From positions 24,933 to 88,932 of the forward strand of contig QWII01000033.1 of the NCBI GenBank assembly GCA_021405325.1: a stretch of 64,000 nucleotides of DNA, given 5' to 3'. The stretch comes from Caldilinea sp. CFX5 (lineage in GTDB: Bacteria; Chloroflexota; Anaerolineae; Caldilineales; Caldilineaceae). The notes below the pieces were generated by a model, which was not told where the DNA came from, ran no database searches, and was given only the letters and a program-made list of their open reading frames with translations. The position numbers and the translations under genes were made by a program. Shown here one piece after another: positions 7,683 to 16,370 of the stretch (position 1 is its first letter; each line of letters starts with the position of its first letter).

Positions 7683-9491
7683 ATGCGGGCAAAGAAAAAT
7701 TTCCGATGGCTGCTGCTAAACCTACTGGCCGTAGGGTTCTTGTTGCTTTATAGTCTACTTGCTTTCCAAACCCAAGTCGCTGCCGGTTCGATTGCTCCTT
7801 TTCTCCGTCCGGCTGATGGCACTGCCGCCCTCTTCTTGCCCATTATCCGCCAAGGCGGTAGCCAACCGCTCGTCAATGAACCCCGTTTGCCGGATAGCTA
7901 CCCTTCCGAACAGAACGATCCCCCCCCGCTACCTGAAGCCCCGCAAACCGGCGCCTGTCAGAGCCTAATTCGCTTCGTCAACTATACCAACTACCCCATC
8001 TATGTTTATTGGAACCGACCCGATGAGACCGATGTTTTTTACAAATCGCTTGGCGCCGGTCGCCACTATTGGCAACACACCTATTGGGGGAATCGCTGGA
8101 ATATTCGTGATGAGCAGGGGCGCCTGATCAAGAGCATTACCGCAACCCGCTGTGATAACACCTTTATCGACATCTATATCGGTGACTTACCCGCTTGTGG
8201 CCGCATCACTAGTGTTGCGCTCTGGGACTTGACCACGGATCGCCCTGTCCCTGGCTATGAAGCAATGACCAATGGCATGGTAATCCCATTTGAACGCTTA
8301 CGCAACGCCAATCTACGGGTGAGTGTCCAAGAAGTCGTTGAAAGTATTAAATTTGACCTGAACGACGCCACCCTCATCAGCAATGTCGGCCCCTATAGCT
8401 ACCCTGCGCCTCAACAAGCCTGGGAACCGGAGGCCGGCGTTTATACCTTGGTGGTCGAAGCCTATCGCCAAAATGACGCTCAAAGCGCTCTTTGTGACCA
8501 ACGCCGACTTACTTTGCAAGTTGGCGACTCGACGACGCCGATCGCAACGCTGACGCCAACCGCCACCATCAGCGTCACGAACACCCCGACGGCTACCGTG
8601 AGTCCAACGCCAACACCCTCGGCCACGGCGCCCATCACCCCCACAACCACCAGCACACCGACAGCGACGCCGAGCAGTACGCCGTCGCCCACGCTGACCC
8701 CCACGCTGACCCCCACGTTTTGTTCGGGGCGCATCACCGATCTGCGGCTCCTCAACCTGGCAACGGGGCAGGTGATCGCTGCCTATAATCCCTTGTATGA
8801 TGGCGCCGTGATCGATCTGGCCGCCTTGCCGGAGCGTTTCAACCTGGATGTTGGTGTTAGCGGTCTATTGGAGAGTGTGACGATTCAGGTGAACGACGAT
8901 TTGATTATGGAAAACTTCGCCCCCTACCGCTACCCTGGTGGCGACATTGTGCCGTGGCGACCGACGCCGGGCACCTACACGATTCGCACAGTTGCGTATA
9001 GTGAAGATAATGCCACGGGGTTCCTCTGTGATGTCAAGCTACTCTATGTGACCTTTGTAAACAATCCGCCGACTCCCACGCCGACCCCCACTGCCACCAA
9101 CACGCCCCCGCCGCCGCTGGCCGCCAATTGTATTGGCGACTGGGCCTGGCGCGACAGTAATGCTAACGGCCTGCAAGATGGCGGCGAACAAGGGCTGGCC
9201 GGGCTGCCGGTCTATATCGGGCAGGATAGTGATAACAATGGCCGCCTTGATCGGATTCTCGCCTCAACCACAACTGACGGCGGCGGCCGTTATGCCTTTT
9301 GCGCCTTGATCCCAGCCACCTACCTGATTGAGTTTGGCGCAGTGGATGGGTGTATTAATACAATTGACAATCAGGGTAGCAACGATGCGCTGGACAGCGA
9401 TGCCAGTGTCGGCTTTGGCATATCGCCACCTGTTATATTGACCGCCGGCAGCGCCAATAGCACAATCGATGCCGGCTTTATCTGTAATTAA
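7683..9491 (+). CDS. Secreted/anchored protein with Thr-Pro linkers and C-terminal SdrD_B-like domain
   Basis: The N-terminus has a basic start and hydrophobic segment (residues 10-33) consistent with a signal peptide or membrane anchor. Two homologous beta-rich repeats follow: each starts with a Cys-Gly/Ser-Arg-Ile-Thr turn ('CGRITSVALWDL', about 166, and 'CSGRITDLRLLNL', about 345) and ends in a cysteine-containing strand. They are joined by long Thr/Pro linkers (about 290-340 and 455-475). The last ~120 residues resemble SdrD_B/Cna_B-like repeats ('GDWAWRDSNANGLQDGGEQG', with a Ca-binding-like DSDNNGRLD). There is no LPXTG. It is probably displayed at the cell surface; function unknown. 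Confidence 0.82.
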   Translation: MRAKKNFRWLLLNLLAVGFLLLYSLLAFQTQVAAGSIAPFLRPADGTAALFLPIIRQGGSQPLVNEPRLPDSYPSEQNDPPPLPEAPQTGACQSLIRFVNYTNYPIYVYWNRPDETDVFYKSLGAGRHYWQHTYWGNRWNIRDEQGRLIKSITATRCDNTFIDIYIGDLPACGRITSVALWDLTTDRPVPGYEAMTNGMVIPFERLRNANLRVSVQEVVESIKFDLNDATLISNVGPYSYPAPQQAWEPEAGVYTLVVEAYRQNDAQSALCDQRRLTLQVGDSTTPIATLTPTATISVTNTPTATVSPTPTPSATAPITPTTTSTPTATPSSTPSPTLTPTLTPTFCSGRITDLRLLNLATGQVIAAYNPLYDGAVIDLAALPERFNLDVGVSGLLESVTIQVNDDLIMENFAPYRYPGGDIVPWRPTPGTYTIRTVAYSEDNATGFLCDVKLLYVTFVNNPPTPTPTPTATNTPPPPLAANCIGDWAWRDSNANGLQDGGEQGLAGLPVYIGQDSDNNGRLDRILASTTTDGGGRYAFCALIPATYLIEFGAVDGCINTIDNQGSNDALDSDASVGFGISPPVILTAGSANSTIDAGFICN

Positions 9492-9496
9492 ACCCG

Positions 9497-9871
9497 TTAC
9501 CGCGCTTCGTTAACAAAGACCGCCTGCCGCGCTGCCGATGAGAAACAGATCAGCACCAAAGCGTCTTTGTCACCGATGTTCTGGGCGTTGTGGACAACAT
9601 GGGGTGGGATGGTAATGGTGTCGCCGGGTTGCATGATGACGCGTTCCTCTCCTGCCAGCGTATGGGCAATTGTGCCTATCAACAGATGCAACACTTCCTC
9701 ACAGTTGGGGTGGTAGTGACGCGGGTTGGCGCAACCGGGCTTGATGATACACTTACCAACGGTCAACTCCTCGGCGTTACCCTGTCCTTTGGAAACAAAC
9801 CAGGTGATCGATCCCCAGGGATGTTCACTGGTTTCGTAGTGGTCGGGAGGTGAAAAGATAATTTTGTTCAC
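9497..9871 (-). CDS. Cupin-domain protein
   Basis: Small single-domain cupin (124 residues). Metal-ligand motifs are visible: 'CANPRHYHPNCEEVLHLL' near residue 50 gives the H-x-H...E set, and 'MQPGDTITIPPHVVHN' near 82 gives the second cupin box with its His. Such proteins bind a divalent metal and may be isomerases, dioxygenases or ligand-binding regulators, so the reaction cannot be assigned. It lies 5 bases from the convergent secreted-protein gene and downstream of the second ABC operon on the same strand, about 60 bases after it. Confidence 0.82.
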   Translation of the reverse strand: MNKIIFSPPDHYETSEHPWGSITWFVSKGQGNAEELTVGKCIIKPGCANPRHYHPNCEEVLHLLIGTIAHTLAGEERVIMQPGDTITIPPHVVHNAQNIGDKDALVLICFSSAARQAVFVNEAR

Positions 9872-9933
9872 TGCTTATCCGCCCTGGATTATATCCTATA
9901 TCTTGTCTACATGGAAACTCTCCTCAAATTTTA

Positions 9934-10932
9934 TCACGAAACTATTATTTCTTGCACTAACAAACAGGCGACAGCATGGCCTTCACTAACTGTCACGGTG
10001 GCTGGATCAACCGTCTGGCACTTTGTCATAGCGACCGGGCAGCGCGGATGAAAGCGACAACCAGTCGGTAAGTGAATGGGATCAGGCGTTTCGCCTTGTA
10101 AGATGATCCGTTGCCGGCGCAGGCGTGGGTTGGGCGCCGGCGCCACCGAAAGCAACGCCTTCGTATAGGGATGTCGTGGATTTTGTAAGACCGCCATCGT
10201 CGGCCCGATCTCCACAATCCGTCCCAGATACATAACCGCAATGCGGTCGGCCAACGCAGCCACGGTGTTGAGATCATGGGTAATGAAGATGATCGAAATG
10301 CCACGTCGCTGCCGTAGGTCGGCCAACAGGTTGAGAATTTCGGCGCGGATACTCACATCCAGCATCGAGACCGGCTCGTCAGCCAGCAACAGCGTTGGTT
10401 CCAACACCAACGCACTGGCAATCGCCACCCGTTGGCGCTGCCCGCCGGAGAGTTCATGGGGGCGCCGGTTGATAAAATGCTCCGCCGGTTTTAACCCGGC
10501 ATCTTCCAACGCCTGGATCACACGCCGGCGCCGCTCATGCTTATCGGGCGCCAGGCCATGCACCTGCAACGGCTCGGCCACCGTTTCGCCGATGGTCAGC
10601 AGCGGGTTGAGCGACTCGTAGGGGTCTTGGAAGATCATCTGTACATGGCGACGCATGAGCTTCAAACCCGCCAGATCAAGCTGTGTCACCTCTTTGTCTT
10701 CAAAATAGATGTGACCAGTCGTCGCGGCTTCCATGCCCAAGACGGTTAAGGCCAGCGTACTCTTGCCGCACCCGCTTTCGCCCACCAGCGCCAACACTTC
10801 GCCGCGCGCAATGGTGAAGCTGACATCATCAACGGCATGGACAAACCCCGCCGGTTTGCGCCATAGACCTGCGCTGCCGACGGGGAACAACTTGCGCAAA
10901 TGGTCAACCTGCAACAGGGGCGACGCGCTCAT
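9934..10932 (-). CDS. Oligopeptide ABC ATPase, OppF/DppF type
   Basis: ATPase subunit of the second family-5 importer. Walker A GESGCGKST is near residue 53, signature 'LSGGQRQR' and Walker B 'LLLADEP' are intact, and the C-terminal oligopeptide extension 'GCRFHPRCPVAMTKC' is present. I set the start at 10932 (MSASPLLQ). An upstream in-frame start would add 61 residues that only mirror the end of the preceding ATPase gene. The gene overlaps the 3' end of the OppD-type gene by 29 bases, a sign of translational coupling. The 332-residue length is normal. Confidence 0.93.
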   Translation of the reverse strand: MSASPLLQVDHLRKLFPVGSAGLWRKPAGFVHAVDDVSFTIARGEVLALVGESGCGKSTLALTVLGMEAATTGHIYFEDKEVTQLDLAGLKLMRRHVQMIFQDPYESLNPLLTIGETVAEPLQVHGLAPDKHERRRRVIQALEDAGLKPAEHFINRRPHELSGGQRQRVAIASALVLEPTLLLADEPVSMLDVSIRAEILNLLADLRQRRGISIIFITHDLNTVAALADRIAVMYLGRIVEIGPTMAVLQNPRHPYTKALLSVAPAPNPRLRRQRIILQGETPDPIHLPTGCRFHPRCPVAMTKCQTVDPATVTVSEGHAVACLLVQEIIVS

Positions 10933-12070
10933 GTTCGCTTCTTTCTTGTTCAACCAGAAAACAACTTGCTGTATGTCCCTGCCCCACCCCATAAAGCGGC
11001 GGTTGGCTTGTCTGACAGCGGGCAAAGGCTGCGGGACAACGGGGCGCAAACCGACAACCGGGCGGCAGGGCGTCCAAGCGGGGCGGATAGCCTGGAATGG
11101 CGACCAGGCGGCCATTGGGGCGGGTCAGATCCGGGAAGGCTTTGAGTAACTCCTGGGTGTAGGGGTGACGGGGCGCATTGTAGATCGTATCCACATCACT
11201 GTACTCGGCCACGACGCCGCCATACATCACCAACACACTATCGCAAATTTCGGCAACGACCCCTAGATCATGGGTGACAAAAAGCACCGAAAGCCCCAAC
11301 TGCTCCCGCAAGCGTGCTAACAATTCAAGGATCTGCGCCTGCACCATGACATCCAGCGCCGTCGTCGGCTCATCGGCAATCACCACTTCGGGGTGACAGG
11401 CCAGCGCCATCGCAATCATAGCGCGCTGGCGCATGCCGCCCGAATATTGGTGCGGATATTGGTCGCGGCGGTTGGGGTTGATGCCGACTAAATTGAGTAG
11501 CTCGTCAACGCTCCGTTGCAACACGGCTTTGTTGGTAATCTTTTCGTGGGTGGTAATGGTTTCGGCAAGCTGGCTGCCGATGGTGCGGGTTGGGTTCAGC
11601 GGCTTGGCGCCGTTAAGCGGATGGTGTCCATTCGTCTTGGCGATTTTGGCCTGTGGCAAGAGTGATGCACTGGTGTGCATGGTATGGCGGGCAATGGGTT
11701 CGGCAATCTGGCTGCCCACTGTGCGCACCGGGTTGAGGGCATTCATGGCGCCTTGAAAGATCATGGAGATGTTCTTCCAGCGCACATCCGCCATCTCATT
11801 TTCGGTGAGACTCAGCAGATCGCGCCCCAGAAAGCAGACCTCGCCGGCCACAATGCGCCCTGCTGCCGGCAACAGCCGCATGAGACTGAGCATGAGCGTG
11901 CTTTTGCCACAGCCGCTTTCGCCCACAATGCCCAACATCTCTCCGCGGCGCAGTTGAAAACTGACCTGATGTAGGGCATGGGCCGGCGGCTTGCCGGCAG
12001 CAATGTAGTCAACCGACAGGTTGCGCACGTCTAGCAGGAGTGGAGGGTTGTCGTCGTTACTGTTATTCAT
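10904..12070 (-). CDS. Oligopeptide ABC ATPase, OppD/DppD type, with internal duplication
   Basis: Partner ATPase of the second importer, with Walker A GESGCGKST near residue 50, signature 'YSGGMRQR', Walker B 'VVIADEP' and C-terminal 'GCRFAPRCPAAFARC'. The start is placed at 12070 (MNNSNDDN); anything upstream would translate a heptamer repeat array. The 388-residue length is about 50 above normal. The excess lies between the Q-loop ('MIFQ') and the signature, where 'LNPVRTVGSQIAEPI' (about 110) is followed about 46 residues later by a second version 'LNPTRTIGSQLAETI' (about 156). Confidence 0.92.
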   Translation of the reverse strand: MNNSNDDNPPLLLDVRNLSVDYIAAGKPPAHALHQVSFQLRRGEMLGIVGESGCGKSTLMLSLMRLLPAAGRIVAGEVCFLGRDLLSLTENEMADVRWKNISMIFQGAMNALNPVRTVGSQIAEPIARHTMHTSASLLPQAKIAKTNGHHPLNGAKPLNPTRTIGSQLAETITTHEKITNKAVLQRSVDELLNLVGINPNRRDQYPHQYSGGMRQRAMIAMALACHPEVVIADEPTTALDVMVQAQILELLARLREQLGLSVLFVTHDLGVVAEICDSVLVMYGGVVAEYSDVDTIYNAPRHPYTQELLKAFPDLTRPNGRLVAIPGYPPRLDALPPGCRFAPRCPAAFARCQTSQPPLYGVGQGHTASCFLVEQERSEHERVAPVAG

Positions 12071-12094
12071 AAAATCGGTTCCTATCCAACATAA

Positions 12095-12197
12095 GACACG
12101 AGACAGGAGACACGAGACAGGAGACACGAAGCGCACTTTTCTCTCGGGGATACTCTGGCTCTCTATGACTGCGTCTTGTGTCTCGTGTCTCCTGTCT
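12095..12197. repeat. Facing heptamer arrays between permease and ATPase genes
   Basis: The left array (12095-12129) consists of gacacga/gacagga units of seven bases. The right array (12174-12197) is its reverse complement (gtctcgtgtctcctgtc). Together they can form a long hairpin filling the 125-base gap. The right arm overlaps the stop codon of the permease gene at 12196. Confidence 0.8.
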
Positions 12198-13122
12198 ATT
12201 GTATGGGCATTTCAACCGCCGCCTGACCGGTCGGCGGCCGCGCCACCATCTCATCGCCAATCGAGAGATGGTGCGTTTCGAGTTTCGGGTTAAAGATCCG
12301 TTCCAAGCCATTGCCCAGCAGGGTCAAGCCGAGGACGACCCAGATGATGGCAAAGCCGGGAGGCGCTAAGACCCACCAGGCGCCGGCGCTCATGGCGCCC
12401 CGCCGGAAGGCGAAGTTGAGCATCTGCCCCCAACTGAGCCGGGTCGGGTCGCCCAAGCCGAGGAAGGCCAGCGTGCTTTCGTTGAGGATCGCCGCCGAGA
12501 TGACCAACACCGCATTGACCACCATAAGCGGAAAGACCAACGGGAAGATATGACGGCGGACAATGTAGAAATTGCCGGCGCCAATGGCGCGGGCGCGCTG
12601 GACAAACTTGCGCTCGCGCACCGAGAGCGTCTGCGCCCGCACCACACGCGCCGTGCCCGTCCAGCCCAAGATGCCGATCACTAGAATGAGAATGTCTAAC
12701 CCGCGCCCCAGCAGCGCGATCAAAACAATCATCAGCGGCAGATCGGGGATGACCAACAGGATGTCGGTGATGCGCATGAGCAAATTATCGACCCGCGCGC
12801 CATAGAAACCGGCAATCAGCCCGACCAATCCGCCGATCACAAGTGAAATAAAGGAAGCAAAGAAGCCGACGAGCAAGGAGACCCGCGCCCCATAGATCAC
12901 GTTGGAAAGGACATCCTTGCCGGCGTCATCGGTGCCTAGCCAGTGGGTCGCGTTGGGCGGGGCATAGATATTATCGATGGTCACACGCACCGCAGCGCTG
13001 GGGTCAAAGGGCGCTACCCAGGGCGCAAGCAACGCCATCACCACCACCACCAGGAGCATCACCGCCCCGATCAGCGCCATTCGGTTTCGTAAAAAGAGCG
13101 GCCAAAAGCCGTCAATGGTCAT
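12196..13122 (-). CDS. ABC transporter permease, DppC/OppC type
   Basis: Membrane subunit of the second importer. It has an N-terminal helix (residues 15-38), the 'HWLGTDDAGKDVLS' motif near residue 60 that marks DppC proteins, and an EAA-type loop 'RARAIGAGNFYIVRRHIFP' near 178. It ends with a hydrophilic tail of about 35 residues after 'LLGNGLERIFNPKL'. The start lies 11 bases downstream of the DppB-type permease stop, so the genes form one operon. The 308-residue length is usual. Confidence 0.93.
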   Translation of the reverse strand: MTIDGFWPLFLRNRMALIGAVMLLVVVVMALLAPWVAPFDPSAAVRVTIDNIYAPPNATHWLGTDDAGKDVLSNVIYGARVSLLVGFFASFISLVIGGLVGLIAGFYGARVDNLLMRITDILLVIPDLPLMIVLIALLGRGLDILILVIGILGWTGTARVVRAQTLSVRERKFVQRARAIGAGNFYIVRRHIFPLVFPLMVVNAVLVISAAILNESTLAFLGLGDPTRLSWGQMLNFAFRRGAMSAGAWWVLAPPGFAIIWVVLGLTLLGNGLERIFNPKLETHHLSIGDEMVARPPTGQAAVEMPIQ

Positions 13123-13133
13123 TGGGATAAACC

Positions 13134-14096
13134 TTAACTAACTCTAACCCGCGGATCAAGATAACTGTATAACAAATCTGCCAACAAATTGGCACAAATC
13201 ACACTCACTGCCAGCAGCAGAAAGGCCCCTTGCAAAACCGGGTAATCCTGGCGGTCAACGGCGTCGACAATCGCCTGCCCCAGCCCCGGCCAGGAAAAGA
13301 CTGTCTCGATTTCAATCGCGCCGGCCACAGTGAACCCAAGATTGAGCGCCACCACCGTCACCGTCGGCAACATGGCGTTGCGCAGCGCATGGTCGCGCAG
13401 AATCTGCATAGAACGCAACCCTTTAGCCTTGGCGGTAAGAATATAATCTTCCGAGAAAATTTCCAATACGGCGCTGCGCATAAAGAGGGTATATTGCCCG
13501 GCATAAATGATGGTGTAGGTCAACGTGGGCAACAGGGCATGGCGACCAATGTCAAGCCACCGTTCCCACCAGCCGCCATAGTCGGCGCCAACGGTCAGCT
13601 TCCCGCCAATGGGCAGTCCCAGTTGACTCGATCCCCAAAAGAGCAGAATGATGCCAAACCAGAAGGTCGGCGCGGCCCAGGCTACCAGACTGCCGATCAA
13701 CACGCCATAATCCAGCGCCGTTTGTGACTTCCACGCCGCCAGCACTCCCAACGCCATCCCTAGCAGAATCGAGAAGAGCGTCCCGGCGCCAATGAGCAGT
13801 AGCGTATTCCCCAGACTCTCGGCCAGAATCGTGGCCACCGGGCGCTGTTGGTGAAAGCTGGAGCCCATATCACCCTGCAACAAATTGCGCACATAGAGCA
13901 GAAACTGGATATAGAGCGGCTGATCCAACCCGAAACGCCGTTGAATGGCCTCAATGCTCTGCTGCGTCAGGCGCGGATCTTTCACCGCCCGCGCCGGGTC
14001 GCCCGGCAAAATCCGAAAAAGAAAAAAGTTCAGCACGACGACGAAGAGAATCGTCACCAAGGCCCAGCCAATTTTGCGTAAAACGTAGTGATTCAT
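13134..14096 (-). CDS. ABC transporter permease, DppB/OppB type
   Basis: First permease of the second importer. The start is set at 14096 (MNHYVLRKIGWAL), since the upstream extension would translate a heptamer repeat. Family marks are 'FLFRILPGDPAR' near residue 25, 'GDMGSSFHQQRPV' near 75 and the EAA loop 'AKGLRSMQILRDHALRNAML'. The 320-residue length is normal and contrasts with the 431-residue homologue at 1117. It sits between the binding-protein and DppC-type genes. Confidence 0.93.
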   Translation of the reverse strand: MNHYVLRKIGWALVTILFVVVLNFFLFRILPGDPARAVKDPRLTQQSIEAIQRRFGLDQPLYIQFLLYVRNLLQGDMGSSFHQQRPVATILAESLGNTLLLIGAGTLFSILLGMALGVLAAWKSQTALDYGVLIGSLVAWAAPTFWFGIILLFWGSSQLGLPIGGKLTVGADYGGWWERWLDIGRHALLPTLTYTIIYAGQYTLFMRSAVLEIFSEDYILTAKAKGLRSMQILRDHALRNAMLPTVTVVALNLGFTVAGAIEIETVFSWPGLGQAIVDAVDRQDYPVLQGAFLLLAVSVICANLLADLLYSYLDPRVRVS

Positions 14097-14111
14097 GACC
14101 GTAAATTTCTT

Positions 14112-14180
14112 CGTGCTGCGTGCTGCGTGCTGCGTGCTGCGTGGCCTGAGCCTGTCGAAGGCCACGCAGCACGCAGCACG
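14112..14180. repeat. Heptamer hairpin with TTCGACAGGCTCA-type loop
   Basis: Tandem cgtgctg heptamers lead into a perfect 21-base inverted repeat (14126-14146 / 14160-14180). Its 13-base loop reads ttcgacaggctca on the minus strand. It lies four bases after the binding-protein stop codon on the minus strand, a position where hairpins commonly protect abundant binding-protein mRNA. The same loop occurs in the hairpin at 23106-23172. Confidence 0.85.
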
Positions 14181-14183
14181 GTA

Positions 14184-15872
14184 TCACTTCACCGCTTCCA
14201 CCTGCTTCAACACCGTCACATTCTCCAACATCAACGTCGGCGCATCGGTGATCCAGCCGGTGAAACGGTCGGTGCGATAGGCTTGGACGGTCTGCGGATA
14301 GTAGGGAATGATGTAGACCACATCGTTAAAGACGATCTCTTGCATCTGGAAGACGATCGCCCGCCGTTTCTCCCGATCCAGTTCAACGGCCTGTTGATCG
14401 TAGAGCGTATCAAATTGCGGGTTGGCATAGCCGGTTTCGTTGTTGCCGCTGGGGATCTGGTCTGTGCGCATAACGCCCAGCGGATCATTGGGATCCGGCC
14501 CCCACGACCAATTCCAGATCATAATGTCGTAATCAAAACCAGGACAGCAGGCGGACGTTAGTGCATCCGGATCAACGGACTGCGGCTCCGTTTTAATGCC
14601 AATCTGGCCCCAACTCTGACCGAGTAATTCGGCAATCCGGGGGATTTCGGGAATGTCATTCGGCCACTGGAGGCGGAAGATGAGGGGCTGACTGCCGTCG
14701 GGCATTTCACGGACGCCATCGCCATCGGTATCTTTGTAACCGGCGTCATCCAGAAGCTGGTTGGCCTTGGCAATATCAAAGGGATAATCTTGCAATTGAT
14801 CGTTGTACCAATAAGCCTGGCCGGCGGCTACCAGGGTTAAGCCCGGTTGGGCCAACCCTAACATGGCGACATCAATAATGTTCTGCTTGTCGGTGGCATG
14901 GGCCAACGCCAGCCGCACTGTGCGGTCGCGCAGCGCCGGGTGGCCGGTGCATTTGCCATCTTCCGGGGGACAATTCTCCGGCGCCAACTGGTTAAAGATA
15001 ATATCACGCACCGACGGCCCCATTGGCGCACCGCTGACCACTGCCACATTCTCCGTGCGCTTCAAGACCGGCACCGCGGTGTTGGGCATTTCGGTGATCA
15101 TATCCACCTGCCCCGTCACCAACGCCTGCACCAGCGCGTCCTCATTGCCAAAGGTTTGGAAGATCACCTCAGCCACTTTCGGCGGGCCGGCGAAGTAGTC
15201 AGGATTTGCCACCAGATGAACAAACTCATTCTGTTTATATTCCTTCATCTTAAACGGCCCAGTGCCGATCATTTCAAGATTTTCAAACTCAGCGGCGGCA
15301 TTGCCCTCAGCGTGTTGCGACCAGATGTGCTCCGGCAGAATATAGAGCGCCAGCAGTTGACTTTCCAGGTTTGGGATGGCTTCGGTGAGCGTCAACACGA
15401 CTGTCTTGTCATCGGGCGCTTCAATGGTATCAAAATAGACAGTATAGAAATTGAGGTAGGGGAAATCTTCGTGGGCCTTATAGAGATTGAGCGAGAAGGC
15501 CACATCTTTCGCCGTCATCGGCTGCCCATCATGAAATTTTAGCCCCTGGCGGATGGTGAAGGTCCACGTCTTGCCGTCATCACTGCTCGTCACCGTTTCG
15601 GCAGCGTCCAGACTAAAGGTTCCGTCAAAGTTCAGTTTATAGAGTGTGTTGTAGACCATGTCATAGACGACATAGGCTTCAGCCAGAACGCCCGTGCCAG
15701 GATTGAGCGTATCAGGGCTGCCGGGCCAGCCGATACGCAAGGTAGCCGGTGCAGTGCTGGTTGACGCAGTGGCGGCCTGTTCTCCTGTGGGTGCGCTGGT
15801 CGAACTGCCGGCGCAAGCGGTTAACAAAAAGATCAACAAAAGAAGTAGCCATCGTTGCCCGTTGCTCTTCAT
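14184..15872 (-). CDS. ABC transporter substrate-binding lipoprotein, family 5
   Basis: Binding protein and first gene of the second importer operon. The N-terminus is a lipoprotein signal (hydrophobic residues 8-18, lipobox LLTAC with Cys about residue 20), followed by a Ser/Thr/Ala-rich linker. The family-5 core shows 'LRIGWPGSPDTLNPG' near 45 and 'FTIRQGLKFHDGQPMTAKDV' near 105, the classic SBP_bac_5 signature. The 562-residue length is normal. A strong ribosome site (AGGAGGG) lies six bases upstream. The ligand may be a peptide or an oligosaccharide. Confidence 0.95.
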   Translation of the reverse strand: MKSNGQRWLLLLLIFLLTACAGSSTSAPTGEQAATASTSTAPATLRIGWPGSPDTLNPGTGVLAEAYVVYDMVYNTLYKLNFDGTFSLDAAETVTSSDDGKTWTFTIRQGLKFHDGQPMTAKDVAFSLNLYKAHEDFPYLNFYTVYFDTIEAPDDKTVVLTLTEAIPNLESQLLALYILPEHIWSQHAEGNAAAEFENLEMIGTGPFKMKEYKQNEFVHLVANPDYFAGPPKVAEVIFQTFGNEDALVQALVTGQVDMITEMPNTAVPVLKRTENVAVVSGAPMGPSVRDIIFNQLAPENCPPEDGKCTGHPALRDRTVRLALAHATDKQNIIDVAMLGLAQPGLTLVAAGQAYWYNDQLQDYPFDIAKANQLLDDAGYKDTDGDGVREMPDGSQPLIFRLQWPNDIPEIPRIAELLGQSWGQIGIKTEPQSVDPDALTSACCPGFDYDIMIWNWSWGPDPNDPLGVMRTDQIPSGNNETGYANPQFDTLYDQQAVELDREKRRAIVFQMQEIVFNDVVYIIPYYPQTVQAYRTDRFTGWITDAPTLMLENVTVLKQVEAVK

Positions 15873-15986
15873 GATTCCCTCCTGGAATCAGTCTTGTAGA
15901 AAGCTGGCGCTTCTACAACAATCAGTCTCTCGTATCAAAGTCGATCCGCTTCCCTACGAAAAAGTGCATAGATGGAAAAGTGGTAA

Positions 15987-16017
15987 GCTCCTAGCCAGCC
16001 ACGGACTGGCTAGGAGC
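15987..16017. repeat. Mini-hairpin element, single-arm copy
   Basis: gctcctagccag and ctggctaggagc are perfect 12-base arms. The centre ccacgga lets the stem extend around an ACG tri-loop with one mismatch. It is flanked by direct copies of acgaaaa(a)gtgcata(g/a)atgg at 15956-15975 and 16035-16053. It shares the gctcctagcc arm with the two-arm copy at 24878-24959. Confidence 0.75.
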
Positions 16018-16210
16018 GGGTAGCCTGAATAGTTACGAAAAGTGCATAAATGGGCGCGTTCCCCCCTTTGTCAAGGAGATGGGCAACGCGCCACAATTGT
16101 ACTATTGGGTAACGTCTTTAGGAATCTAATGCAGGCGATGCCGTAGTGGGAACGTTATCCATTATACGCAATGTTGTGGAATCAACAACTAGCGCAAGGA
16201 GTTTCATGCA

Positions 16211-16305
16211 ATAATCAGGCGACCGCAACGCTCTCCGCCGGTCCGTGGCCGGCGCCGGTCACGGACCGGCGGAGAGCGGGCCATTGCAGTCGACTGATTA
16301 TCAGT
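16211..16305. repeat. Double mini-hairpin element
   Basis: Two mini-hairpins stand back to back: gccggtc-cgt-ggccggc (one G:T-type pair) and gccggtc-acg-gaccggc. They are enclosed by cgctctcc / ggagagcg (16229-16278) and, further out, by ataatcag / ctgattat. It belongs to the same family as copies at 24878, 30989, 42244 and 43813. Confidence 0.8.
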
Positions 16306-16329
16306 GGAGCAGGGTTGTAGTTATAGGAA

Positions 16330-16358
16330 AAACCCGGTTTCGACGAGAAACCGGGTTT
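16330..16358 (-). terminator. Terminator downstream of CAP-domain gene
   Basis: aaacccggtttc (16330-16341) pairs perfectly with gaaaccgggttt (16347-16358) around gacga. It lies 12 bases past the stop of the minus-strand CAP gene, and T-rich sequence follows the stem on that strand. Confidence 0.75.
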
Positions 16359-16370
16359 ATAGAGGCAAAT

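Larger units (their letters stand above)
15873..16370. other. 498-base intergenic region with two palindromic elements and a terminator
   Basis: It contains the 5' leader of the binding-protein gene with a small stem (tgtagaa / ttctaca near 15896-15918), a single mini-hairpin element at 15987-16017 flanked by near-identical direct repeats (15956-15975 and 16035-16053), a double mini-hairpin element at 16229-16278, and the terminator of the CAP gene at 16330-16358. No coding region is supported. Confidence 0.7.

Noticed and set aside
10932..11115. N-terminal 61-residue extension of the OppF-type ATPase
   Set aside because: The extension is only an alternative frame of the preceding ATPase gene; the conserved protein starts at 10932.
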